Shown here one piece after another: positions 1 to 6,728 of a stretch of 9,562 nt of DNA. Where the stretch lies: positions 1-9,562 of the forward strand of contig CAMEOL010000028.1 of NCBI GenBank assembly GCA_945929765.1, read 5' to 3'. The position numbers and the translations under genes were made by a program. This DNA is from an uncultured Gemella sp. (GTDB taxonomy: Bacteria > Bacillota > Bacilli > Staphylococcales > Gemellaceae). Positions within the stretch are counted from its first letter, which is position 1; the number at the start of each line of letters is the position of its first letter. The notes beneath the pieces were generated by a model, which ran no database searches, was not told the origin of the DNA, and was given only the letters and a program-made list of their open reading frames with translations.

Positions 1-866
1 TATGATTTTTTGTTTTTTAAAAATTCTTTGCTCGAATTTAAAATAGCGGCTCCTATAATTAAAAACGCTCCTAGTAGTTGCAATATTCCTAGATTTTCAT
101 TTAAAAATATGGAAGAAAATATTAGAGCAGAAATAGGATCTATATATCCTAAGAACACTATGCTAGTAGTAGGTAATTTTTGGATACTAGAAAAATAAAA
201 AATACAAGCTATACCGGTATGAACAATACCTACAGTAAGTAGAAAAATTAAACTATTTGTATCAGGTCTTATTAAAGGTTCGTCATTAAAAATAAAAACA
301 TAACTAATCATAACTAGCATTGCTACGATAATTTGAACAAAAGTAGAAGAAGTACCGTCTAAATTTTTTATTTTACTATTGAAAATTACTAAAAATGCAT
401 AAAATAAAGCAGACATAACACCAAAAATTATTCCGATATTTGTTCCTATATTTCTTATGTCAATATTGGATATTAAAGTCATTCCAATTATAGAAATAAG
501 AACACAAAATAGTTTAAATCTAGTAAGTCTTTCTTTCAAAAAAATAGGTGATAGAAGTATTACTAGTGTAGGAGCAAAATAATATAGCAGTGTAGCTATA
601 CTAATGGAAATTTTAGCATATGTTTCAAAAAGAAAAGCCCAAGATACACCTAAAGATATTCCGCATAAAACTAACGTTGTGAAATTCTTTTTTATCCCTA
701 TAGTATCAAGTTTAATTTTTGTAAAACTAAATAATATGAGAAAAAATAAAGTTGCTATTATAGTTCTATACATTACTATTTGAGTACTAGGTAAGTTAAT
801 GTTCTTTACGAATATACCTATACTGCCAAACATTAATAGCGATATTATATATTTAATGTAATTCAT
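1..866 (-). CDS. DMT superfamily (EamA) transporter, 3' end at window edge
   Basis: Integral membrane protein of the drug/metabolite transporter family. I translated it by hand: 288 full codons, then the first two bases of the next codon (TA), so the stop (TAA/TAG) may lie just outside. The protein is almost entirely hydrophobic, with about ten membrane segments arranged as two EamA halves (about 1-133 and 145-285). The family-typical 'YYFAPTLVILLSPIFLKER' comes at the end of the first half, and 'FLGYIDPISALIFS' followed by 'LLGAFLIIGAAIL' in the second. The start at 866 is preferred over an in-frame ATG at 872 because GGGAG at 878-874 sits 7 nt before 866 but only 1 nt before 872. The family exports small metabolites or amino acids; the substrate cannot be read from sequence. 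It lies 52 nt behind the acidic ORF, and that gene's terminator abuts its ribosome site. Confidence 0.9.
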   Translation of the reverse strand, partial: MNYIKYIISLLMFGSIGIFVKNINLPSTQIVMYRTIIATLFFLILFSFTKIKLDTIGIKKNFTTLVLCGISLGVSWAFLFETYAKISISIATLLYYFAPTLVILLSPIFLKERLTRFKLFCVLISIIGMTLISNIDIRNIGTNIGIIFGVMSALFYAFLVIFNSKIKNLDGTSSTFVQIIVAMLVMISYVFIFNDEPLIRPDTNSLIFLLTVGIVHTGIACIFYFSSIQKLPTTSIVFLGYIDPISALIFSSIFLNENLGILQLLGAFLIIGAAILNSSKEFLKNKKS

Positions 867-878
867 AATCATTCTCCC

Positions 879-903
879 AAAAAAAGAGCGACTAATGTCG
901 CCC
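879..903 (-). terminator. Rho-independent terminator of the acidic-protein gene, abutting the transporter RBS
   Basis: Read on the minus strand: GGGCGAC, loop ATTA, GTCGCTC, then seven T. The stem is 7 bp with one G-T wobble. It begins 14 nt after the stop of the acidic ORF. Its T tract ends exactly where the GGGAG ribosome site of the transporter begins, so transporter transcription needs read-through or a start inside the upstream gene. Confidence 0.85.
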
Positions 904-917
904 TTAATAATTATTTT

Positions 918-1223
918 TTAAAATTTTAAACTTTCAGAGTCAGAAACATTTTCTAACATCATTTGATCATTAGATATACCAAATTCATCATACTCAAAGT
1001 CTTCCTCATAAGAATAATCCATAGTTAGATTCAATCCTTGTGAATAATTTTGGAAATCGTCGTCCATTCTATCCATTATTAGTTCATTGCAGTTATAACT
1101 TTCATCTGCGTAGTCTGATAATATTTCATCTTCATAATATATTTCGGTATTGAAGTCTTGGGAATATTCATCGTCATAAATGAGGTGAGGTGACTCCAAA
1201 TTAGATAAGTTTGTCGTATACAT
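918..1223 (-). CDS. Hypothetical highly acidic, tyrosine-rich 101-residue protein
   Basis: I do not recognise the family. It is judged a real gene because it has a full set of signals: a TTGATA-17-TATAAT promoter, AAGGAG (1237-1232) 8 nt before the ATG, and a terminator just after the stop. The 101 residues contain about 28 Asp/Glu and about 11 Tyr against a single Lys and a single Arg, so the isoelectric point must be very low. There is no signal peptide, membrane segment or metal motif, and one Cys. Acidic residues are spread along the whole length, in clusters such as YYEDE, MDDDF and YEEDFEYDE. Such composition occurs in DNA-mimic and antirestriction proteins and in some disordered regulators, but no homology was seen, so no function is assigned. 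It is divergent from the sucrose operon and precedes the transporter gene. Confidence 0.65.
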   Translation of the reverse strand: MYTTNLSNLESPHLIYDDEYSQDFNTEIYYEDEILSDYADESYNCNELIMDRMDDDFQNYSQGLNLTMDYSYEEDFEYDEFGISNDQMMLENVSDSESLKF

Positions 1224-1264
1224 AATAATTTCTCCTTGATATTATAACTTATTTTATTACCAAG

Positions 1265-1293
1265 ATTATATAATATAATAGTCAGATTATCAA
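1265..1293 (-). promoter_or_regulatory. Promoter of the acidic-protein gene
   Basis: Minus strand: -35 TTGATA (1293-1288), a 17-nt spacer and -10 TATAAT (1270-1265). The predicted start lies about 35 nt before the ATG at 1223. It is the only well-spaced promoter seen for this gene and probably also feeds the transporter by read-through. Confidence 0.75.
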
Positions 1294-1344
1294 GTAAATA
1301 ATGCGTATTTTTACAAAAATATAAAATAATTATAATATAATGTA

Positions 1345-1373
1345 TTGACAAATAAAAAAAAATATTATATTAT
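1345..1373 (+). promoter_or_regulatory. Promoter of the sucrose operon
   Basis: Consensus -35 TTGACA (1345-1350), a 17-nt spacer made almost only of A and T, and -10 TATTAT (1368-1373). The start of transcription would fall around 1380, directly on the palindrome GTAACGTTAC. Confidence 0.8.
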
Positions 1374-1379
1374 AAAAAA

Positions 1380-1389
1380 GTAACGTTAC
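1380..1389. promoter_or_regulatory. Candidate LacI-family (ScrR-like) operator
   Basis: GTAACGTTAC is a perfect 10-bp palindrome with the central CG typical of LacI-family operators. It starts 6 nt after the -10 box, so a bound repressor would block initiation. It does not match the CcpA cre consensus outside the central CG. Sucrose operons in Bacilli are often controlled by a LacI-type ScrR; no regulator gene is in this window, so the partner is inferred. Confidence 0.6.
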
Positions 1390-1433
1390 CATTACAAAGT
1401 ATTTATTATTAATTATATAAGGAGATTACAACA

Positions 1434-2855
1434 ATGGATTTAAAGAAAATCGCTCAAGAAGTTGTTGAACACGCAGGTGGACAAAGTAATATCCACAGTG
1501 TAACACATTGTGCTACTCGTTTAAGAATAGAGCTAAACGAAGAAAGCAAATATGATCAAAAAAAATTAGAAGAGATTGAAGGAGTTAAAGGAGTATTTTT
1601 CACTAATGGACAACTTCAATTAATTTTCGGAAGTGGACTTGTTCAACAAGTTTACGGAGCATATAATGAATTAACAGGTGGAGTATCTAATAACTCTACA
1701 GAAAAACGTGCTCCAAAAGGAAATGCAGCACAGCGTTTTGTAAAAATGTTAAGTGATATTTTTGTACCTATCATTCCAGCTATCGTAGCTGGAGGGTTAT
1801 TAATGGGTATTAATAACATCTTAACTGCAAAAGATATTTTTGAAAAAGGTAAAACTTTATTAGAAATTTATCCAAATATTGCTTCATTAGCTGATTTAAT
1901 AAACTTACTAGCTAATGCACCTTTCGTTTTCTTACCGGTACTAATTGGATTCTCAGCTACTAAGCGTTTTGGAGGTAATCCTTATCTTGGGGCAGCTTTA
2001 GGGATGATTATGGTTCACCCTCAATTAGTTAATGCTTATACAGAAGTTGCTGCACGTGCAGCAGGGAAAATTCCAGTTTGGGAAGTTTTCGGTTTAACTA
2101 TTGAACAAATTGGGTACCAAGGAACTGTATTACCAATTATCGTAATGAGTTTTGTATTAGCTACAATTGAGAAGTTTTTACGTCGTGTAACACCAATTTA
2201 CTTAGATAACTTAACTACACCATTATTATCTATCTTTATTACAGGATTCTTAACATTCGCAGTAACTGGACCATTATTACGTCAAGCAGGTATTTACTTA
2301 GCAGATGGTTTATCTTGGTTATACAACAGTTTAGGATTTGTAGGAGCTGGAATATTTGGTTTATTCTATGCGCCGATAGTAATTACAGGTATGCACCACT
2401 CATTTATCGCTATCGAAACTACTTTATTAGCAGATATTGCTAACACAGGAGGTTCATTCATTTTCCCAATAGCTTCTATGAGTAATATTGCACAAGCTGG
2501 AGCTGTATTTGCAGTTATGGTCTTTATCAAAGATGCAAAAATCAAATCATTAGCTTCTGCTTCTGGAGTATCTGCAGCTTTAGGTATTACAGAACCAGCT
2601 ATGTTCGGGGTTAACTTACGTTTAAGATATCCATTCTACGGAGCTATTATCGGAAGTGCTGTAGGAAGTGCTTGGTTAGGATTTAATAAAGTTCTTGCAT
2701 CAGCATTAGGAGCAGCAGGTCTTCCTGGATTCCTTTCTATCCCAGTTCAAAAATGGGTTTCATTCGGAATAGGATTAGCTTTATCAGCAGGTGTTGCTTT
2801 CTTAGTAACAGCATATTTCTTCAAAACAAAAAAGGAGCTAGTTGATGCAAAATAA
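1434..2855 (+). CDS. scrA: PTS sucrose transporter, EIIBC component
   Basis: Membrane permease that imports sucrose and phosphorylates it to sucrose-6-phosphate. The 473 residues form an EIIB domain (about 1-82, phospho-cysteine C26 in 'THCATRLR') and, after a polar linker, a glucose-superfamily EIIC domain (about 98-465) with around ten membrane segments. EIIC landmarks are GMHH (319-322) and GITEPAMFGV (384-393). The chain stops at 'KTKKELVDAK', so the C-terminal EIIA domain fused to streptococcal ScrA is absent, as in B. subtilis SacP; a separate glucose-type EIIA must supply the phosphate. Start: AAGGAG (1419-1424) lies 9 nt before the ATG. The family also includes trehalose and beta-glucoside EIIBCs; the adjoining scrB and scrK make sucrose the best assignment. 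The 3' end overlaps scrB by 11 nt. Confidence 0.92.
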   Translation: MDLKKIAQEVVEHAGGQSNIHSVTHCATRLRIELNEESKYDQKKLEEIEGVKGVFFTNGQLQLIFGSGLVQQVYGAYNELTGGVSNNSTEKRAPKGNAAQRFVKMLSDIFVPIIPAIVAGGLLMGINNILTAKDIFEKGKTLLEIYPNIASLADLINLLANAPFVFLPVLIGFSATKRFGGNPYLGAALGMIMVHPQLVNAYTEVAARAAGKIPVWEVFGLTIEQIGYQGTVLPIIVMSFVLATIEKFLRRVTPIYLDNLTTPLLSIFITGFLTFAVTGPLLRQAGIYLADGLSWLYNSLGFVGAGIFGLFYAPIVITGMHHSFIAIETTLLADIANTGGSFIFPIASMSNIAQAGAVFAVMVFIKDAKIKSLASASGVSAALGITEPAMFGVNLRLRYPFYGAIIGSAVGSAWLGFNKVLASALGAAGLPGFLSIPVQKWVSFGIGLALSAGVAFLVTAYFFKTKKELVDAK

Positions 2856-4149
2856 CATTTGGAAACAGAGTCTACATTTAGAACCAACTAATGGATGGCT
2901 TAATGATCCTAATGGACTAGTTTATTTTGGCGGAAAATATCATATATTTTATCAGTATTCATACGAAGTGAATGGTGGAAAGAAATATTGGTATTACGTA
3001 ACTAGTGAAGATTTGATTAACTATACAGACAAAGGAGTATTTTTAAAACCAGATACAGAATTTGATTCATCTGGAGCATACTCTGGAAGTGCTAATATCG
3101 AAGGAGATACTTTAGCATTTTATTACACAGGTAATGTTAAATATAAAGGAGATTATGACTACGTCCACAATGGGCGTGGTCATAATACTATTAGATTTAC
3201 AACAAAAGACGGTGTAAATTTCACAGAAAAAGTTTGTATTTTACGTACGGAAGAATATCCGAATATGTCAAATCACGTTAGAGATCCAAAAATCTTCGAA
3301 AAGAACGGAGATCGCTATTTAGTACTTGGTGCAAGAGATAGCAATGATTACGGTTGTCTATTGCTATATAAAAATATGGAATATTATAAAACTGTATATT
3401 CACAAAAAAATTTAGGATATATGTGGGAATGCCCTGACTATTTTGAGGTTGATGGAAAAGAATTATTTTTATTCTCACCACAAGGTATTGCTAATATGTA
3501 TCCAGAAAATAAGAACGTTTATCAATTAGGATATGCAGTTATTGAAGAAGGTATCGAAGAGTTAGAAACGATACGTGATTTTAAAATATTAGATTACGGT
3601 CATGATTTCTATGCTTCGCAGACATTTATTGATAAAGATGGGGATAGAGTAATGTATGCGTGGATGTATGTTCCAGATAGTAGTTATACTAACCCAACAT
3701 CAAAATTTGGATATCAAAATTGTTTAACAGTTCCACGAGTTATAAACTATAAAAACGGGAAATTAGTACAAACTCTACATAGTTCAGTAAGAAGTTTATT
3801 ATCAGAAAAAATAACTGGTAATAAATTCGACATAGACAGTTGGTATTTCAAAAAAGTTGATGGTGAATCTTTCACAATAAATATCGACAAAACAATTATT
3901 AAATATGATAATGATAAATTATCAATATTATTAAATGAAAATGGATATGGTCGTGATAATCGAGAATTTAACTTAAATATAAAAAATGTAGAAATAGTAT
4001 TTGATAATTCATCATTTGAAATTTTTGTTAATGACGGAGAATTTACATTTAGTTCAAGATATTATCCGGAAAATCACGCTACAGAAATTAATGCGAATAA
4101 TTATGAAGCGCTAAAATTTGAGGCAATAAAAATAAGAGGAGAAAAATAA
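2845..4149 (+). CDS. scrB: Sucrose-6-phosphate hydrolase, GH32
   Basis: Cytoplasmic glycoside hydrolase family 32 enzyme that splits sucrose-6-phosphate into glucose-6-phosphate and fructose. The 434 residues show the three GH32 acids: nucleophile D21 in WLNDPNG, transition-state stabiliser D147 in RDP (146-148), and acid/base E195 in WECPDYF. The five-bladed propeller spans about 1-320 and a beta-sandwich domain the remainder. At 434 residues it is a little shorter than common bacterial ScrB (about 470-490), and the usual 'HWGHA.S.DLVHW' stretch reads 'YWYYVTSEDLINY', so it is a divergent member. ATG at 2845 is chosen over TTG at 2842 because AAAGGAG (2831-2837) is 7 nt away. It overlaps the end of scrA by 11 nt, implying translational coupling, and ends 1 nt before scrK. 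Confidence 0.92.
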   Translation: MQNNIWKQSLHLEPTNGWLNDPNGLVYFGGKYHIFYQYSYEVNGGKKYWYYVTSEDLINYTDKGVFLKPDTEFDSSGAYSGSANIEGDTLAFYYTGNVKYKGDYDYVHNGRGHNTIRFTTKDGVNFTEKVCILRTEEYPNMSNHVRDPKIFEKNGDRYLVLGARDSNDYGCLLLYKNMEYYKTVYSQKNLGYMWECPDYFEVDGKELFLFSPQGIANMYPENKNVYQLGYAVIEEGIEELETIRDFKILDYGHDFYASQTFIDKDGDRVMYAWMYVPDSSYTNPTSKFGYQNCLTVPRVINYKNGKLVQTLHSSVRSLLSEKITGNKFDIDSWYFKKVDGESFTINIDKTIIKYDNDKLSILLNENGYGRDNREFNLNIKNVEIVFDNSSFEIFVNDGEFTFSSRYYPENHATEINANNYEALKFEAIKIRGEK

Positions 4150-4150
4150 A

Positions 4151-5095
4151 ATGGCAGTTTTGTGTATAGGTGAAATGTTGATTGACTTTATTGGTTCCGA
4201 AAAAGGAACGATAGATAAAGTATCATCATTCAAAAAAGAAGCCGGAGGATGCGTTGCGAATGTAGCGTGCGTAGCTTCTAAATTAGGACATAAAAGTTAT
4301 TTATTAACTTCTTTAGGGCAAGATGGTTTTGGAGATTTTTTAGAAAATGTTTTAATAAACGAAAATGTAGACTGTAGTTACGTAACACGAAAAGCAGATA
4401 CATTTACTCCATTAGCTTTCGTAGCATTAGATGAAACTGGAGATAGAACTTTCAGTTTTTACTTTAAAGGTTCGTCAGCATTAAGAATAAGTAAAGCAGA
4501 TGTGGAAAAAGTAAATTTTGATGAAATTGAAGCAATTCATTTTGCTAGTATAGCAATTCAAGAGGAATCTAAAGAGAGCCATTTACTGTTGTTGCAAGAA
4601 GCTAAAAAACGTGGTATTTTAGTTAGTTTTGATGTTAATTTACGCTTTAATTTATGGGATAGTAAAGAAATTTATTTAGAAACAATAAAAGAATTTTTAC
4701 CATATGTAGACATAATAAAAGTGGCAGACAATGAACTTGAATTTTTAACAGGTACAACAGATATAGAAGAAGCATTAGCAAGTGATTTAGCACATATAAA
4801 ATATGTTCTTTATACTAAAGGTGGAGAAGGAGCAGAAGTTTATAATAACGGTAATGTGGTAATAACAGAAGTTCCTAATGTTAACGTTAAGGATACTACA
4901 GGAGCAGGAGATGCTTTTGCAGGATCATTTATATCTAAAGTTTTAAGAGTAGACGATATAGATAACGTATCTGCAGAACAATTAAGTGAACTTGCTCATT
5001 TTGCTACAAATTATGCAACGCTAACAACAACAGCAACAGGCGCAATATCAAGCTATATGACAGAAGAAGAATTTATCGCAAAGATAAATAAATAA
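4151..5095 (+). CDS. scrK: Fructokinase, PfkB/ribokinase family
   Basis: Cytoplasmic sugar kinase that phosphorylates the fructose released by ScrB, using ATP. The 314 residues are of normal family length. Visible motifs are PfkB signature 1 around 31-46 (AGGCVANVACVASKLG) and signature 2 at 248-260 (DTTGAGDAFAGSF), with the GAGD anion hole and catalytic base D254. An N-terminal 'GEMLIDFIG' contributes sugar contacts. This is the PfkB type of fructokinase, not the ROK type found in many streptococcal sucrose loci. AGGAG (4137-4141) lies 9 nt before the ATG, inside the 3' end of scrB; the gap between the genes is 1 nt. A related PfkB kinase specificity cannot be excluded from sequence, but the operon makes fructose by far the likeliest substrate. 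Confidence 0.9.
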   Translation: MAVLCIGEMLIDFIGSEKGTIDKVSSFKKEAGGCVANVACVASKLGHKSYLLTSLGQDGFGDFLENVLINENVDCSYVTRKADTFTPLAFVALDETGDRTFSFYFKGSSALRISKADVEKVNFDEIEAIHFASIAIQEESKESHLLLLQEAKKRGILVSFDVNLRFNLWDSKEIYLETIKEFLPYVDIIKVADNELEFLTGTTDIEEALASDLAHIKYVLYTKGGEGAEVYNNGNVVITEVPNVNVKDTTGAGDAFAGSFISKVLRVDDIDNVSAEQLSELAHFATNYATLTTTATGAISSYMTEEEFIAKINK

Positions 5096-5109
5096 TTATA
5101 GAAATAAAG

Positions 5110-5146
5110 AAAGCACTGCAATTATATGATAATTGTAGTGCTTTTT
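5110..5146 (+). terminator. Terminator of the sucrose operon
   Basis: A 16-bp stem with one G-T wobble (5110-5125 with 5129-5144) and a 3-nt ATG loop, ending in five T. It begins 14 nt after the scrK stop. The A-rich left flank is weak for reverse termination. Confidence 0.9.
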
Positions 5147-5348
5147 AGAACTATATATTGTTAATATGGAAGAAAATGAATAGTATATGTGATTATATAA
5201 AAAATATAAATATTAAAATGCGTTTATGTATTTGTTTTTCATAATTTAAAGTTAGATATAATATTTATAAAACTAATATCATTTTTTAAATTTTATTTTA
5301 GTTAATAGGAGTATTATAATTAGTAAACAAAAAAATTTACTAGCATTT
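5147..5348. other. AT-rich intergenic spacer before the DedA promoter
   Basis: Nothing coding was found. It holds an inverted repeat, TAGTAAA (5321-5327) and TTTACTA (5336-5342) around an 8-nt A-rich centre. This ends 6 nt before the -35 box of the DedA gene and could be an operator. The remainder is unstructured AT-rich DNA. Confidence 0.4.
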
Positions 5349-5377
5349 TTGAAAATATAAGAAAATTATGCTATAAT
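5349..5377 (+). promoter_or_regulatory. Promoter of the DedA gene
   Basis: -35 TTGAAA (5349-5354), a 17-nt spacer, and -10 TATAAT (5372-5377) extended by TG at 5369-5370. The leader to the ATG at 5424 is about 40 nt. Confidence 0.8.
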
Positions 5378-5423
5378 TATTTCATATTAAAAATAATATC
5401 AGAAAACAAGAGGATTGTTATTA

Positions 5424-6134
5424 ATGGAAACATTACTAAGACTATTATCAGAACATGTATATCTAATACTGTTTGTTTCATTAATTTTAGAGTTTGTTGC
5501 GCTTCCTATACCTGGAGAAACGATGATGGCACTTGCGGGTGTTATGGGGTACCATGGGCATGCTAATTATTGGTTGATGATTTTATCAGGATCGTTAGGA
5601 ACTATAATAGGTATGCAACTTTCGTATGAAGTAGGACGAAGACTAGGTACTAAAGCTATTGACAAATATGGAAGTTACATTGGATTAACTAAACCTAGAA
5701 TGGCGCAAGCTACTAAATTTTTTAATAAATATGGAAATATTGTAATTTTTATTGCTTATTATTTACCAGGAGTTCGTCATATTTTAGGGTATTTTTCGGG
5801 TATTTCTAGAATAGACTCTAAGAAATTTCATATTTATTCAACTATAGGTGGAATAGTTTGGGTATTTACATTTATAACAATGGGTTATATTCTTGGTCCA
5901 AGTTGGAAATATGTATTTCATTTAATGCATAAATACGGAATTGTACTACTTCTTATCGCTGCAACAGGTCTACTAATATTTTTAATGTATAGAAAACTAG
6001 GAAAAAAAGATTTTATATTAGAACTAAAGTTGAGAATAAAATATTTATTACCAATCTTATCATTACTAGTAATTGCTACTGTAATATTGTTAGAAATAGT
6101 GGACAAACCTTGGGAACGAGATAACGTAATATAG
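5424..6134 (+). CDS. DedA / VTT-domain membrane protein
   Basis: Polytopic membrane protein of the DedA superfamily; characterised members recycle undecaprenyl phosphate or phospholipids across the membrane. Of 236 residues, about 1-190 form the DedA domain, with PIPGE at 28-32, the 'KFFNKYGNIVIF' segment (98-109) and PGVR at 115-118 (R118). Bacterial DedA proteins are usually 200-220 residues; the extra C-terminus (about 207-226, YLLPILSLLVIATVILLEIV) is one more membrane segment. The ATG at 5424 is chosen over TTG at 5415: AAGAGGA (5408-5414) is 9 nt from the ATG but touches the TTG. The TAG stop is followed in the same frame by the nicotinamidase-like ORF, with no other stop until 6728, so this may be the first half of a 434-residue fusion. 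The transported lipid is not readable from sequence. Confidence 0.9.
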   Translation: METLLRLLSEHVYLILFVSLILEFVALPIPGETMMALAGVMGYHGHANYWLMILSGSLGTIIGMQLSYEVGRRLGTKAIDKYGSYIGLTKPRMAQATKFFNKYGNIVIFIAYYLPGVRHILGYFSGISRIDSKKFHIYSTIGGIVWVFTFITMGYILGPSWKYVFHLMHKYGIVLLLIAATGLLIFLMYRKLGKKDFILELKLRIKYLLPILSLLVIATVILLEIVDKPWERDNVI

Positions 6135-6149
6135 GGCTTTTTTACAATA

Positions 6150-6728
6150 TTGTTAATTATTACATTATGTTTATTTATTAAATTAAATTCAAAAAATAGA
6201 ACAAGCGAGAAACTTTTAGTAATTGTTGATTATCAAAAAGATTTTGTTGATGGAGCTTTAGGTTTTAGTGGTGCAGAAAAGTTAGATTCTAAAATAGAAA
6301 TAAAGATAAAGAAATATCTAGAAGAAAATCAAGATATAATTTATACTTTAGATACACATCATGAAGATTATTTAGAAACGAGAGAAGGTAAATTTTTACC
6401 AATAAATCACTGTATAAAAGATACACAAGGGCATGAAGTATTTGGAGAAACTGCTAAATATTTAGACCAAGCAAAAAGAGTATTCGAAAAAGATACTTTT
6501 GGGAGTAATGAATTAGCTAAATTTATTGCTAAGAGTGACTATAAAGAAATTGAGTTTGTAGGATTAGTTTCTAATATTTGTGTATTAAGTAACATTATTT
6601 TAGTACAAAATAGCAACAAAAATGTAGAAATTTCAGTTGACTTATCAGCGACTTTAAGTAATGATGATGTCGTCAACAATTCTTTGAAAAATTATTTAGT
6701 CGCTTTAGGAGTAAAAGTTATCGCATAA
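6150..6728 (+). CDS. Nicotinamidase/isochorismatase-like cysteine hydrolase with N-terminal membrane segment
   Basis: Isochorismatase-fold hydrolase closest to nicotinamidases, which deamidate nicotinamide to nicotinate in NAD salvage. Numbered from TTG at 6150 (192 residues): catalytic D27 (VDYQKDF), metal-site D68-T-H70 and H87 (INHCIKDTQG), catalytic K114 (VFEKDTFGS) and nucleophile C144 (SNICVLS) are all present, so an active enzyme is expected. The catalytic domain starts only at about residue 21; before it is a short hydrophobic stretch (TILLIITLCLF in the open frame). The frame contains no ATG or GTG, TTG 6150 is the only plausible start, and no good Shine-Dalgarno precedes it. The upstream in-frame codons run straight back to the TAG of the DedA gene. 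Options: a TTG-initiated anchored protein, the downstream half of a DedA fusion broken by TAG, or a read-through product. The true 5' limit is therefore uncertain. Confidence 0.75.
   Translation: MLIITLCLFIKLNSKNRTSEKLLVIVDYQKDFVDGALGFSGAEKLDSKIEIKIKKYLEENQDIIYTLDTHHEDYLETREGKFLPINHCIKDTQGHEVFGETAKYLDQAKRVFEKDTFGSNELAKFIAKSDYKEIEFVGLVSNICVLSNIILVQNSNKNVEISVDLSATLSNDDVVNNSLKNYLVALGVKVIA

Noticed and set aside
10..198. 62-codon plus-strand ORF
   Set aside because: It is antisense to the clearly coding EamA transporter and has no Shine-Dalgarno.
1079..1351. 90-codon minus-strand ORF overlapping the acidic gene and the divergent promoters
   Set aside because: It runs through the promoter and ribosome site of the acidic gene in another frame and has no start signal of its own.
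1376..1393. CcpA cre site at the sucrose promoter
   Set aside because: Outside the central CG the flanks do not fit TGWAANCGNTNWCA, so a LacI-type dedicated operator is the better reading.
2842..2844. TTG as the scrB start
   Set aside because: It is only 4 nt from AAAGGAG, whereas the ATG at 2845 has the normal 7-nt spacing.
3278..3481. 67-codon minus-strand ORF inside scrB
   Set aside because: It is the antisense shadow of conserved GH32 coding sequence.
5415..5417. TTG as the DedA start
   Set aside because: It touches the ribosome site, whereas the ATG at 5424 is 9 nt from it.
5918..6106. 62-codon minus-strand ORF inside the DedA gene
   Set aside because: It is the antisense shadow of membrane-helix codons.
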